NCBI GenBank assembly: GCA_031407985.1
Contig: JANOJB010000092.1
Span: 5,872-69,871, forward strand
Source: FEN-1088 sp031407985
GTDB lineage: Bacteria > Myxococcota_A > Polyangia > Fen-1088
Length of the DNA: 64,000 bases
Direction of reading: 5' to 3'
Part shown: positions 7,949 through 16,498 of the stretch, piece after piece
Layout of the letters: each line of letters opens with the position of its first letter
Position numbering within the stretch: the first letter of the stretch is position 1
Translations under genes and position numbers: made by a program
The notes under the pieces: generated by a model
Told to the model about the DNA's origin: nothing
The model's database searches: none
What the model saw: the letters and a program-made list of their open reading frames with translations, nothing else

Positions 7949-8389
7949 CTATCGGGCCGCGGTATCCAGCGGGTGGCGCCACGTCAGACCCGGGAAGCGG
8001 GCAAAGTCTCGATCCGCGCTCGCCAGCGCGCAGCCGTTCTCGATTGCCAGGGCGGCCAGCTCCGCATCGGGTACCAGCTTGGCGGTGGCCTTTGTGCGCA
8101 AACAGAGATCCAAGAACAGGTCCAGGTGACGGGGGCCCGGCGTCAGCAGCACACAGTTGGGCTGGTCGCGGAGCGCCCGAACGAACGCCACCGCCTCGGG
8201 GAGCGGAGCCGGGACGGGAAAGATGCGACGGTTGGTCACCACGCGCAGAAATCCGGACAACGTACCGGTTGTCACCGCGAACGGATCCGGACGCCCGATG
8301 GTCTCCTGCAGCCACGCCCTGTACGCGCCGTGTTCGGCCGCATCCGCGCGGAACGCATAAACCAGCACGTTGACGTCAACGAGGAGCAG
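7949..8389 (-). CDS. PIN-domain toxin (VapC-like), probable CTG start
   Basis: A 146-residue PIN-domain RNase forming a module with the RHH antitoxin just upstream. PIN proteins need an N-terminal Asp in 'VDVN'. The only conventional start, GTG 8368, would remove it. Reading back gives LLLVDVNVLVYAF from a CTG at 8387-8389, preceded by GGAGGT with a 5-nt spacer. A CTG start is therefore the best fit and makes the gene overlap the antitoxin's end by 14 nt. Other acidic residues lie in DAELAALA and ASADRDF. PIN identity is firm; the start is inferred. Confidence 0.8.
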   Translation of the reverse strand: MLLVDVNVLVYAFRADAAEHGAYRAWLQETIGRPDPFAVTTGTLSGFLRVVTNRRIFPVPAPLPEAVAFVRALRDQPNCVLLTPGPRHLDLFLDLCLRTKATAKLVPDAELAALAIENGCALASADRDFARFPGLTWRHPLDTAAR

Positions 8390-8633
8390 AGTAGACCTCC
8401 TCGTCTTCCGCCGCGATCAACGCGCCCGTCCGATCGAGGTCAATCCCCGGCGCGACTCCCGTACCGCGAAAGACGGGCAACACCGGACGACCGACCTTTT
8501 TGCTTGCGCTCCGTGCCGCTAGCCCCGCGCGCAGGAGATCCTCCGTGACCGCCCCCAAGGTTTCCCCACGCTCGGCGGCGATCTTTCGGATCTTCTCGTA
8601 CAACCCGTCGTCCAGGATAAGCGTGGTCCTCAT
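8376..8633 (-). CDS. Ribbon-helix-helix antitoxin (VapB/CopG-like)
   Basis: An 85-residue protein starting MRTTLILDDGLYEKIRKIAAERGETLGAV, a ribbon-helix-helix fold of the CopG/MetJ/Arc type that binds DNA as a dimer. The C-terminal half (PVLPVFRGTGVAPGIDLD) is the likely toxin-binding tail. It precedes and overlaps the PIN gene. A perfect 10-bp palindrome, TCGGATCCGA (8651-8660), lies 17 bp before the start and is a candidate operator for autorepression. Confidence 0.87.
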   Translation of the reverse strand: MRTTLILDDGLYEKIRKIAAERGETLGAVTEDLLRAGLAARSASKKVGRPVLPVFRGTGVAPGIDLDRTGALIAAEDEEVYSAPR

Positions 8634-8789
8634 GTCTCAAGAATAGCGGGTCGGATCCGATGTGCAACCAATGCGCATAAATGTGTTTTGTGTATATGTG
8701 AATACGCCAAACGGGCGACGTCGAGAGTTGGTTCGACCGGGGGTCAAGGCGCCAACAGTGGACGCGATCGAACGAATTTTTGCCTGACT

Positions 8790-11700
8790 CTATTTGGATG
8801 CGGGGCGTGGCTTCGCCGCCTTGCCGCCCCCAGCCTTGGCCCGCGCCTTCTTCTTCTTCGTGGGAGTTGCTTTGGCGGCGGGGGCCGTGGCAGGCCGCGC
8901 TGGTTTTGGAACGACGACCGGCGCGATCTTGGCGACGACGGGCGGCGCTGGTTTTGGCGCGGCGCCCGCGACGGGTGGTGTCGCGGCGGGCGGCGCGGGT
9001 TTGGCGACGACGGGCGGCGCGGGTTTCGGAACGACGCTGGCGACCGGTGGCACCGCGGCGGTCGGCGCCACCGTGGCTCCCGCGGGTTTGAACTTGCCGC
9101 CCGGCCGCTTGCCGTCTCCGACAACCTCCTCAAGCGTCGTTCGCAGTTTTCCACCGGTGTCATTCGCCTTGACGCCCGGCGGGCGATCCCACGGGATCTC
9201 GCGCAACGGCTGGCCGACCGATACCTCGTTGATGTACCGCGCGAACATCGGCACCGTCAGCATGAACGCCGCGTCCTTGGCGCCAAGAGGCCGCTGCCGC
9301 AGATCGTCGCCGACCCAGGTGGTCGTCATCCAGCGCGACGTGTAGCCGATGAACCACACGTCCATGGTGGCGCTGGACGTGCCCGTTTTGCCTGCCGCCA
9401 TCAGGGAAGCGCTGCGAATCGCAGGCGCATGTCCGCGCGTGACGACGTGGCGAAGCAGGGTGGACGTCAGGTGCGCCGTCCGCGGCGAGATCACGGGAGT
9501 CACCTTCTTCCCCGCGACCGCCACCAGTTGGTCCAGTCGATCTTGCGGCCGTCCCATCGGATCGCCGATCCAGGTGTTGTCCTCCAGAATGCGTCCGGTC
9601 CGATCGCGCACCCGCCTGATGCTGACCGGTTCGACCAGAACGCCGTTGCGCGCGAACGCCGAAAACGCGCGCGTCATCTCGTCGACGCGCGAGCAGGATG
9701 CCCCCAGCGCCAGCGCCTGATCGGGGATGATGGGCGTCGTGATGCCCAGACGTCGCGCCCACGCTTCGACCTCGCGTCCACCGACCAATTTGAAGATCTG
9801 CACCGATGGAACGTTCTTCGACCAGATCAGCGCGTATTCCAGCGTGACCTGATACTCGACGGTGTTGTTCAGGTTCGTGGGCGTCCAGACTTCCCCCGTG
9901 ATCGGGTCGACCTCGGCACGCGGCAGATCATTGAGCAGCGATCCAAATCCGTACCCCTTGTCCAGCGCCGCCGAGTAGTACATCGGCTTGTACGACGATC
10001 CGGGCTGGCGGCACGCCTGCGTCACCCGGTTGAATTCGGACCGGTCGTAGTCATCGCCGCCGATCATCGCGACCACGTAGCCCGACGAATGGTCGTAGCT
10101 GAAAATGGCGCCCTGCACGCGCGGCGTTTGCTCCAGGATCAGCTCGACGGGACCCGGCGACGGCGATCCCGGCTTTGTCTGGTCGTAGGCCTGCATCCAC
10201 TGGACTTCGCTTTTTTCGTCGTACGTGAAATCCGAAAACCGGCGCAGTTTCGACCTGCGCGCGTTCTTCACCCAGATGACGTCTCCGGTGCGCAGGACGC
10301 CGGCGGCTGATTTCAACGTGCGGCCGTTGACGGAATCCTTGTAGCTGAAGGGAACGGCCCACAACATCCCGGGGGCCGGCAGTGGATAGGCGCCCTTGCC
10401 GACGCGCACGCGCGCGGATCCGTCCTTGGACACCGATTCAACCAACCCCAGGTACAGGCGTCCCTCGGCAGGCGGCTCGGCGCCGTAACGTTCAGTCGCG
10501 CGACGGCGGAATTCCTCGGCGGCGGCATCCGCCAGGCGCGCGACTGGTCCGCGCCAGCCCTGACGTTTGTCCAGCTTGCGCAGGGCGAAGTTGACGTTTT
10601 CCTGGGCGGCGGCGTCGATCCAGGGGACCACCGTGACGTCGATTTGCAGTCCCCCTTCCCACAACTTCTTGTCGCCGTAACGGCGCGCGATGTCGCGGCG
10701 GACGTGTTCTGTGAAATACGGCGCGTGCAGCCGGAAGAAATCGGTGCGCGGGCGAATCGCCAGCGGCCGGGCCCGCCAGGTGGTCGCCTCGGTCTCGGTC
10801 ACGAAACCGGACGCCACCATCGCGGACAGAACCTGATCACGCCGCGAGCGGGCGGCTTCCAGGTTGGTCAGGGGTGAATACCGCGACGGCGCGCGGACCA
10901 GACCCGCCAGCGTCGCCATCTCGCCCAGATCCAGCTCGTCGACGGCTTTGTCGAAATACCGCCGCGCGCCGCCGCCGACCCCGTAGGCGCCGGATCCAAG
11001 GAAGATCTGATTCAGATACAGAGTCAGGATGTCGTTTTTGGACAGCCGGGCTTCCAGACGCCGGGCCAGAATGGCTTCGCGAATCTTTCGTTGGATTGTC
11101 CGCTCCGATGACAAAAACGATTTCGCCACCTGCTGCGTGATCGTCGACCCGCCCTGTGCGACCTCGCCCGCGCGCAGGTTCGCGCCCATCGCCCGCGCGA
11201 TGCCGCGGTAGTCGATCCCGCCGTGTTCGTAAAACCGCCGGTCCTCGGCCGCCAGGAACGCCTGTACCAGACGCGGCGGGATGCGCTCGAAGGGAAGAAT
11301 CTCCCGGCGCTCGGTCGCGAATTCGGCCAGCGGCGTGCCGTCCCATCCGCGCACCACCGTCGTGGTCGCCACCTCGGACTGGTACTGCGCCAGGTTGGGA
11401 AGCACCGGTAGAGTCGCGGCGAAATAGATGTACGTTCCGATCGCGGCGCACATTCCCAGGCCACCCACCGCGATCAACCCAAAGGCGTAGAAGCGCAGCA
11501 GCCAGTAGACGAAACCGCCGTCCGAAATGTTGGCGATTTCGACACGGGGTTCGGCGGAACCGGAAACCGCGGGCGCGAGGACGGACTCCTTCTTTCCCCC
11601 GAAAACTTCGTCTTTCCCGAAAACTTCGTCTCCTCCGAAAACCCCGTCGGACAATGCCTCTTCAAGATCCGGAGCGGGATTCTGTGGAGGTGGCGCCGGG

Positions 11701-12101
11701 GCCACGGATGGCGTGGATGGTGCCACGCGCGGCGGTGGTGGCGCCAAGGTGAGCGCCGGTTTGCTTGGCTGCGCCGCTGGTGGTCTGGGAGGCGGCGTTT
11801 CCGTGTCCACGGCGGTCTGAGCGGATCGTGGTGGTGGGGCGCCTACCACCGGCGCGGCTGGGTTGGGCGCGGGCAGGCCCCCGATGGGGCGAGGAGGATT
11901 GATGGGGGGCCGTGGTGGGCCCGCCGCCGGCCGCGGCGGTTTCGCGACCGGCAGAGGCGCGCCCACGCTCACCTTGGGCGCGGGGAGGCCAACGACGGGA
12001 GCTGGCCCCTTGGGCGCGCCCGTGGGCGGGCCCTTCGGATCTCCCGAAGGTCTTCCCTTGGGAGGCCCGTTGGATGGCCCTTTGGGATCCGGCGGGGACA
12101 T
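8790..12101 (-). CDS. Class A penicillin-binding protein (PBP1A-type) with long Pro-rich termini
   Basis: A bifunctional peptidoglycan glycosyltransferase/transpeptidase of 1103 residues, inner-membrane anchored. Residues 1-190 are a cytoplasmic Pro/Ala/Gly-rich extension including a DEVFGG/DEVFGK repeat. The membrane segment is at about 197-230. The GT51 domain has the catalytic Glu in EDRRFYEHGG (about 286) and GGSTITQQ. The transpeptidase has SSYK (about 702-705), SKN (761-763) and KTG (905-907), so all active motifs are present. Residues from about 1000 to the end are a Pro/Ala/Lys-rich tail ending in a basic stretch. Typical PBP1A proteins have 800-850 residues; both termini account for the excess. 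Confidence 0.95.
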   Translation of the reverse strand: MSPPDPKGPSNGPPKGRPSGDPKGPPTGAPKGPAPVVGLPAPKVSVGAPLPVAKPPRPAAGPPRPPINPPRPIGGLPAPNPAAPVVGAPPPRSAQTAVDTETPPPRPPAAQPSKPALTLAPPPPRVAPSTPSVAPAPPPQNPAPDLEEALSDGVFGGDEVFGKDEVFGGKKESVLAPAVSGSAEPRVEIANISDGGFVYWLLRFYAFGLIAVGGLGMCAAIGTYIYFAATLPVLPNLAQYQSEVATTTVVRGWDGTPLAEFATERREILPFERIPPRLVQAFLAAEDRRFYEHGGIDYRGIARAMGANLRAGEVAQGGSTITQQVAKSFLSSERTIQRKIREAILARRLEARLSKNDILTLYLNQIFLGSGAYGVGGGARRYFDKAVDELDLGEMATLAGLVRAPSRYSPLTNLEAARSRRDQVLSAMVASGFVTETEATTWRARPLAIRPRTDFFRLHAPYFTEHVRRDIARRYGDKKLWEGGLQIDVTVVPWIDAAAQENVNFALRKLDKRQGWRGPVARLADAAAEEFRRRATERYGAEPPAEGRLYLGLVESVSKDGSARVRVGKGAYPLPAPGMLWAVPFSYKDSVNGRTLKSAAGVLRTGDVIWVKNARRSKLRRFSDFTYDEKSEVQWMQAYDQTKPGSPSPGPVELILEQTPRVQGAIFSYDHSSGYVVAMIGGDDYDRSEFNRVTQACRQPGSSYKPMYYSAALDKGYGFGSLLNDLPRAEVDPITGEVWTPTNLNNTVEYQVTLEYALIWSKNVPSVQIFKLVGGREVEAWARRLGITTPIIPDQALALGASCSRVDEMTRAFSAFARNGVLVEPVSIRRVRDRTGRILEDNTWIGDPMGRPQDRLDQLVAVAGKKVTPVISPRTAHLTSTLLRHVVTRGHAPAIRSASLMAAGKTGTSSATMDVWFIGYTSRWMTTTWVGDDLRQRPLGAKDAAFMLTVPMFARYINEVSVGQPLREIPWDRPPGVKANDTGGKLRTTLEEVVGDGKRPGGKFKPAGATVAPTAAVPPVASVVPKPAPPVVAKPAPPAATPPVAGAAPKPAPPVVAKIAPVVVPKPARPATAPAAKATPTKKKKARAKAGGGKAAKPRPASK

Positions 12102-12174
12102 CGGAGGGGCAATCTAACACGCGGGGCTTGGCGTGTTGGGAGGGCAAGTCGTGTCTTGCCCTCCGGTGCGTTCC

Positions 12175-12798
12175 CTACATCTTTGCGATTCGCGCCGCCC
12201 CCTCGAACCTGCTTATGGCCACCTGGGCGTCAAAGCTGGGACCCCAAATCGATCGCCCTCGCCTTCGAAAGAAATCCTGCACGTTGAGGCGGAATTGAAA
12301 CTGCGTGGTGGACGCGGGGCTGGCGCGCAACGCGCGACCCCACGTCCGGGCGGCGCCGATCCAGGGGACCTTCTGGCGGCGAAGAACCTCGGTCACGTCG
12401 CGCACGTCCGGGTCCAGGCAGCGGGTCAGTTTTCCGATCGCCCAGTTCACCGGGTTGAGCAGGCGCACTTCAAGTTTGCCGAACCGTCGGAACAGTCGCG
12501 AGGAGCGTCTGTAGTCGAGCAGCGTGATCATGCCCCAGCGGTCGATGTCCTCGGCCACGCTGGCCGGTACGCCGGTCAGGCGGGTGGTCCGGTCGATCGC
12601 CTCTTGAATTCTTTGCCAGGATCCGGGGCTTGCCGCGCGCGCGCGACCACGAAATTCCAGTCCCAGATCGATGTCGGCGCTGGGCCGAACGCGTCCCCAC
12701 AGCGCGGCCGCCGCCGCTCCGGTCAAGAACGCACGGGCAGGTTCACCAAGTTCGGCGGCAAGGATGGTCAAGAACCGTTCGATCTGTCGGCTGGTCAT
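12175..12798 (-). CDS. Nucleotidyltransferase-like protein, probable toxin of an XRE/NTase module
   Basis: A 207-residue protein with an N-terminal nucleotidyltransferase signature: FLTGAAAAALWG, then the acidic pair in SADIDLGLEF (Asp about 42 and 44). It resembles the minimal NTase proteins paired with helix-turn-helix antitoxins (AbiEii-like or DUF6036-like). Its ATG overlaps the stop of the upstream XRE gene in ATGA, so the two are translationally coupled. The exact NTase subfamily and target cannot be decided from sequence alone. Confidence 0.72.
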   Translation of the reverse strand: MTSRQIERFLTILAAELGEPARAFLTGAAAAALWGRVRPSADIDLGLEFRGRARAASPGSWQRIQEAIDRTTRLTGVPASVAEDIDRWGMITLLDYRRSSRLFRRFGKLEVRLLNPVNWAIGKLTRCLDPDVRDVTEVLRRQKVPWIGAARTWGRALRASPASTTQFQFRLNVQDFFRRRGRSIWGPSFDAQVAISRFEGAARIAKM

Positions 12799-13271
12799 TT
12801 GGGCACCAGGCGGCCGGCCGTGCGGTCCAGCAAGCTGGCGATGGTTTCTTGCGGTTCGGTCGAGCGAAGGAAGAAATAGGCGCGGTCCGCGGTACGGCCG
12901 GGTGCGTGTTTCGATCGGCTGCCCGCGGCGGAAAGGCGCGACGACATCGCGTCGCGCAGACCGCGGGCCAGGGCCGCTTCACGGGGATTCGGCAGCGGCT
13001 TGTCGCGTGCCGCGGCTTCGGCGATGCGCTCCAGGGCCGCGCGGTTCAAGGCAGGGGCCGCGGCGTTTGGCGCCTCACCGTCCACCAGCACGCCCGGTCG
13101 CACGTCCAATGCCACGGCCAAGGCACGAAGAGTCCGAAGCGTGACGTCGCGGCCGCCACGTTCAATCGCAGACAGATTCGGGCGTGGGATGCGCGCCGCC
13201 CGGGCCAGATCGGCCTGGGTCATGCCGCGGAACAGGCGCCAGGCCAGGACGGTCTCCGCGAAAGGAAGCAT
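12795..13271 (-). CDS. XRE-family HTH antitoxin/regulator
   Basis: A 158-residue regulator with an N-terminal Cro/CI helix-turn-helix (MTQADLARAARIPRPNLSAI, residues about 17-36). A C-terminal region follows a Pro/Ala-rich linker and probably contacts the partner. It is first in a two-gene unit with the nucleotidyltransferase gene, overlapping by 4 nt. An imperfect palindrome with 7-bp arms sits 6 bp before the start and is the likely autoregulatory site. Antitoxin function is inferred from gene order. Confidence 0.78.
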   Translation of the reverse strand: MLPFAETVLAWRLFRGMTQADLARAARIPRPNLSAIERGGRDVTLRTLRALAVALDVRPGVLVDGEAPNAAAPALNRAALERIAEAAARDKPLPNPREAALARGLRDAMSSRLSAAGSRSKHAPGRTADRAYFFLRSTEPQETIASLLDRTAGRLVPK

Positions 13272-13276
13272 CGCGA

Positions 13277-13302
13277 TGAATGTAGCATATATACAACATT
13301 CA
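13277..13302. promoter_or_regulatory. Candidate operator/promoter of the XRE-NTase module
   Basis: TGAATGT (13277-13283) and ACATTCA (13296-13302) are perfect inverted arms around an AT-rich 12-nt centre containing TATATA, which can serve as a -10 element on the minus strand. It lies just upstream of the XRE start (13271) and between it and the end of the MBL gene, so the module has its own promoter. Confidence 0.6.
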
Positions 13303-13307
13303 CGAAT

Positions 13308-14006
13308 TTACGCCTTGCGTTTGCGGTCGCGCAGCGTTCGGAACTCATCGAACGTCGCGCAGCGCAGGTAGGGATTCTCCAGGATCTCGCGGCCGATGGT
13401 CGACGTCGGGGTCGCGCCATAGTTGTGACCGGGATAGACGCGGGTTTCCTCGGGTAGGGCCGCCAGGCGTTGCAGGCTGGTCCACATCTGGGCGGTGTCG
13501 CCCCCGGGGAAATCGGTGCGGCCGCAGCCGCCGACGAACAACACGTCACCCGTGATCACGTAGCCGTCGGCCAGAAAACAGGTTCCCCCGACGGTGTGAC
13601 CGCGCGTGGACAACGCCCGCAGGCCGCGCCGGCCGATCGAAACCGTTTGGCGATCGGAAACCGGTTCAATGGTCGCCGCCGTCGCGCCCAGGGCCCCGTG
13701 CACGCGATCGATCTCAAGTGCGTCAACCAGGACCTTGGCTCCCGTGTGCGCGACCAGTTCGGCTACCCCCTCGACGTGATCGTGGTGGCCGTGGGTGATC
13801 AGCGCGGACGTAATCCGGACGCCCAACCGCTGTGCTTCCCGCAGCAGGCGATCCACCTCCCACGCGGGATCGACGACGGCCGCCTCGCGGGTGTCGGGAC
13901 AGATCAAGAGCTCGCAGAAGTTCTGCACCATGCCGACCTCGATCTGCACGACCTCGGGCGCCAGCGGCAGGCCGATGGCATCAACGCGCGAATCGGCGCC
14001 GGTCAT
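13308..14006 (-). CDS. MBL-fold hydrolase (glyoxalase II/persulfide dioxygenase-like)
   Basis: A metallo-beta-lactamase-fold enzyme of 232 residues. Metal ligands are in THGHHDHVEG (residues 71-80), RGHTVGG, and VYPGHNYG. The GRTDFPGG motif following VITGDVLFVGGC is typical of the ETHE1 persulfide dioxygenase/glyoxalase II branch. It probably acts on glutathione-linked persulfides or thioesters in the cytoplasm; the choice is open. The start ATG overlaps the stop of the upstream propeller gene (ATGA), so translation is coupled. Confidence 0.88.
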   Translation of the reverse strand: MTGADSRVDAIGLPLAPEVVQIEVGMVQNFCELLICPDTREAAVVDPAWEVDRLLREAQRLGVRITSALITHGHHDHVEGVAELVAHTGAKVLVDALEIDRVHGALGATAATIEPVSDRQTVSIGRRGLRALSTRGHTVGGTCFLADGYVITGDVLFVGGCGRTDFPGGDTAQMWTSLQRLAALPEETRVYPGHNYGATPTSTIGREILENPYLRCATFDEFRTLRDRKRKA

Positions 14007-16153
14007 GGTGCCTTCACCGTGATTTGCGCCGCCCCGATGTTGTCCGCGCTGTCCAGGGCGCGAATGGCGACCGCATGCGGACCCTTTGGCAGCGTGGGCA
14101 AACGGATCGAAAACGATTCGACCAGATCGTCGGCGATGCCGTCCGCCGGGGAGACCAACTGAAAATCGCCACCGTCGATGGAAAATTCGATCTGCGTGAT
14201 CGCGCTGGCGCTGTCGCGCGCCTTGCCCGACAGCAGGGGGTAGTTGATGGCCAGATCCACCACGTCGGGTTTGCTGTTGTCGACCAGCAAGGGCGCCGAG
14301 TCGAACGTCGACATCAAGACGCGCTCGCGCGGCTGTGATCGCTCGTCGGAGGCGCTGACCCGAACCACGTAAAGGCCGTCCGGAATCCCTTCGGTGTTCC
14401 AGTCGTATTCGGTCTTTGTCAGCGGCTCGGCGCCGGCGCTGATCATCGGCCGGAAAGCGGCATCGTTCGGCTGCCGAAACGAAAGTCGGTACACGATCTC
14501 GTCGCCGTCGGGGTTCTCGGTCTTCCAGCGCAGCTTCAGCGTCGTGCTGTGCGCCGCGCGTGTCGCGGGAGTCGCGGTCGCCGTCCCCAGGGTCAGCGTC
14601 GAGACCGCGGCGTCCGCCAGCGTCAGTTCGGTGACACGCGCGCGCTGGTTCTGGGGGAGGTAGTTGGTGGTCACCCCCCGCAACCGGCTGCCGGCCGTGG
14701 GCAGCGTGGCCCGGTATTGAAGGTAACGCGCGGCGGGACTGGCCACGTGTCCCGCGCCCCCTGGCGGGCCAGGCTGGGGGTTGTCCAGCGCCTTCCAGGC
14801 GTTCCAGGCGACGTCCGGCTTGGCGGTGTTGCCTGATCGGGTCTCGAAAGTGATCCCCGTGCCCAGCCAGCGCAGCGTGCCCCAGCGCGCGGGAAATTCC
14901 GCGTCCAGCACCTTTGACAGATATTGGCCGCCCGCGACCGACGGCGGTTGTGCCCGGTAGATCCCACCCACGTCGCCGGTACCGACCAGAATCGCCGATC
15001 CCGAACGCACCAGCGTCAACGCCTGACGTTCCGGAACGTCAACCACCAGCGACGCCGTTCGATCGGGTGTCACGCGAAATACGTGGCCCTCGGTGCCGGC
15101 CGCCGCGAATACCGCGCCGTCCTCGGCGACGGCCAGCGCCGTCAGATAACCATCCGGGAGGACGAACACCTGCTCGATGCGTCCGTCGGCTTCGATGCGG
15201 TACACGGCGGCCTTGGATTTGCGCGCACCCGGTCGCGGCAAGGATCCGGCCGACGCCGGTGGGCCGCCGGTGCCCAGCACGATCTTGGTGCCCTTGGCGG
15301 GCAGGGGGCCCGGCGTCGCGGGAAGACCCGCCGACGATTTTTCGAAGTCGTTCACCGCGACGAACAACCCCGACGGTGCGCGCACGATGGCCCGGACCTC
15401 CTCGGCCTCGAAGTCCTGAAGCGCCTCCGCGCGCCCGTCGGTGCGCACGCGGTACAGGATTGCTTCTTCGGATGTTCCGGCCAGCAGCGTGCCGTCCGTG
15501 TCCCGGATCAGGGATACAACGTGTTTGTCGCGCGCGTCCCAGATCTGGCGGGATTTCCCCTGGTCATCCAGCGCGAAGACCTTTCCCGGCGCGCCGCTGC
15601 CTACGTAGGTGACACCCGCCTTGTCGTCGCGCGCCAACGCCCAGACGTGACCGGTCCCGACGGCGCCGAGCACGCGCGTCGAACCATTCCTTGGATCCAC
15701 CACGAAGACCCGGCCGCCGGGCGTGGTCCCCGCCAGCAACGTGCCGTCCGCGCGGACGGCCAGCGCGGTGATCCAGGACGCATCAAGGGCCGCGACCCGT
15801 CGGGCGGGCGCCGCCGCATCGGCGCCGCCGCGCGTGGGCACCGCGAAGATCTTGCCCTCGTCGCCGGTTCCAAAGTAGGCCGTCGCGCCGTCGCGACTGG
15901 TGACCGAGCACCAAACAAACGCGGCGTCGACCGCGTTCCGTGTCGTGACCAGACCCGGGACGACATCGCCTGTGGGAAGGACCGAGGTGCTGGTGGCCTC
16001 GCCTTCCTGGAAATCCTTCGCCGTGGCCTGGCGGAATACCCTGGGGTTTGCGGCCTGCGCCGCGGGCGGGATCCAGGCGGCGACGCCGATAGCGACGACG
16101 ATGACGATGCCGATTCGCGATACCACCACGCTGCTGTCACGGAGTCGTGTCAT
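14003..16153 (-). CDS. Secreted beta-propeller protein with C-terminal Ig/FN3-like domains
   Basis: A 716-residue protein with an N-terminal signal peptide (hydrophobic IGIVIVVAIGVAAWIPP, cleavage near AQA). Residues about 80-400 carry repeated blades of the pattern 'VTALAVRADGTLLAGTxxxGxVFxV', indicating a beta-propeller. The C-terminal third has two beta-sandwich-like stretches with LDSADNIGAAQITVKAP at the end, typical of Ig-like/Big-type domains. No catalytic residues are recognised. It is probably periplasmic or exported and is translationally coupled to the downstream MBL hydrolase. The function is unknown. Confidence 0.78.
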   Translation of the reverse strand: MTRLRDSSVVVSRIGIVIVVAIGVAAWIPPAAQAANPRVFRQATAKDFQEGEATSTSVLPTGDVVPGLVTTRNAVDAAFVWCSVTSRDGATAYFGTGDEGKIFAVPTRGGADAAAPARRVAALDASWITALAVRADGTLLAGTTPGGRVFVVDPRNGSTRVLGAVGTGHVWALARDDKAGVTYVGSGAPGKVFALDDQGKSRQIWDARDKHVVSLIRDTDGTLLAGTSEEAILYRVRTDGRAEALQDFEAEEVRAIVRAPSGLFVAVNDFEKSSAGLPATPGPLPAKGTKIVLGTGGPPASAGSLPRPGARKSKAAVYRIEADGRIEQVFVLPDGYLTALAVAEDGAVFAAAGTEGHVFRVTPDRTASLVVDVPERQALTLVRSGSAILVGTGDVGGIYRAQPPSVAGGQYLSKVLDAEFPARWGTLRWLGTGITFETRSGNTAKPDVAWNAWKALDNPQPGPPGGAGHVASPAARYLQYRATLPTAGSRLRGVTTNYLPQNQRARVTELTLADAAVSTLTLGTATATPATRAAHSTTLKLRWKTENPDGDEIVYRLSFRQPNDAAFRPMISAGAEPLTKTEYDWNTEGIPDGLYVVRVSASDERSQPRERVLMSTFDSAPLLVDNSKPDVVDLAINYPLLSGKARDSASAITQIEFSIDGGDFQLVSPADGIADDLVESFSIRLPTLPKGPHAVAIRALDSADNIGAAQITVKAP

Positions 16154-16230
16154 GGACGGCCCATGTTAGGGGACGTTCGGCTCGCCGGCGAGTTCGGCGG
16201 ACCGGTCAAGATTGCGTCCCCCGGGGCCCC

Positions 16231-16253
16231 GTGTCATACACACCGTATGACAC
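16231..16253. promoter_or_regulatory. Perfect palindrome overlapping the RHH antitoxin start codon
   Basis: GTGTCATAC-ACACC-GTATGACAC is a perfect 9-bp inverted repeat with a 5-nt spacer. The second arm contains the ATG of the antitoxin at 16247. Binding by the RHH antitoxin here would block both transcription and access to the start. Confidence 0.7.
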
Positions 16254-16498
16254 GAATCAACGCCCGCATTGACGCCGCACTTGCTCGCAAAATCCGCTTG
16301 ATTCGCGAGAGGACCAAGCAATCCACGACCGAGGTCGTGAAGGCGTCGATCGAGTCCTATTACGAAGCCGTTACCCGGGAAGGCCCCCCCGCGAAACTGC
16401 TGGCTGACCTGGTTGGAAGCGCGAAGGGGCGGGCCGACCTGTCGGCGAAGTACAAACAGCACCTGGCGGCGTCTCTTGGCGAGAAGGCGGACCGGTGA
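16247..16498 (+). CDS. Ribbon-helix-helix antitoxin (VapB-like)
   Basis: An 83-residue protein, MTRINARIDAALARKIRLIR at the start, matching the beta-strand plus first helix of a ribbon-helix-helix repressor, then TTEVVKASIESYYE for the second helix. The C-terminus is polar and probably embraces the PIN toxin. Its stop overlaps the PIN start in GTGA. The open frame extends far upstream but runs antisense to the propeller gene, so ATG 16247, placed within the operator palindrome, is chosen. Confidence 0.85.
   Translation: MTRINARIDAALARKIRLIRERTKQSTTEVVKASIESYYEAVTREGPPAKLLADLVGSAKGRADLSAKYKQHLAASLGEKADR

Noticed and set aside
14924..16498. Long plus-strand frame antisense to the propeller gene
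   Set aside because: Only its last 252 nt (the RHH antitoxin) are coding; the rest has no domain, and the opposite strand encodes a recognisable secreted protein.
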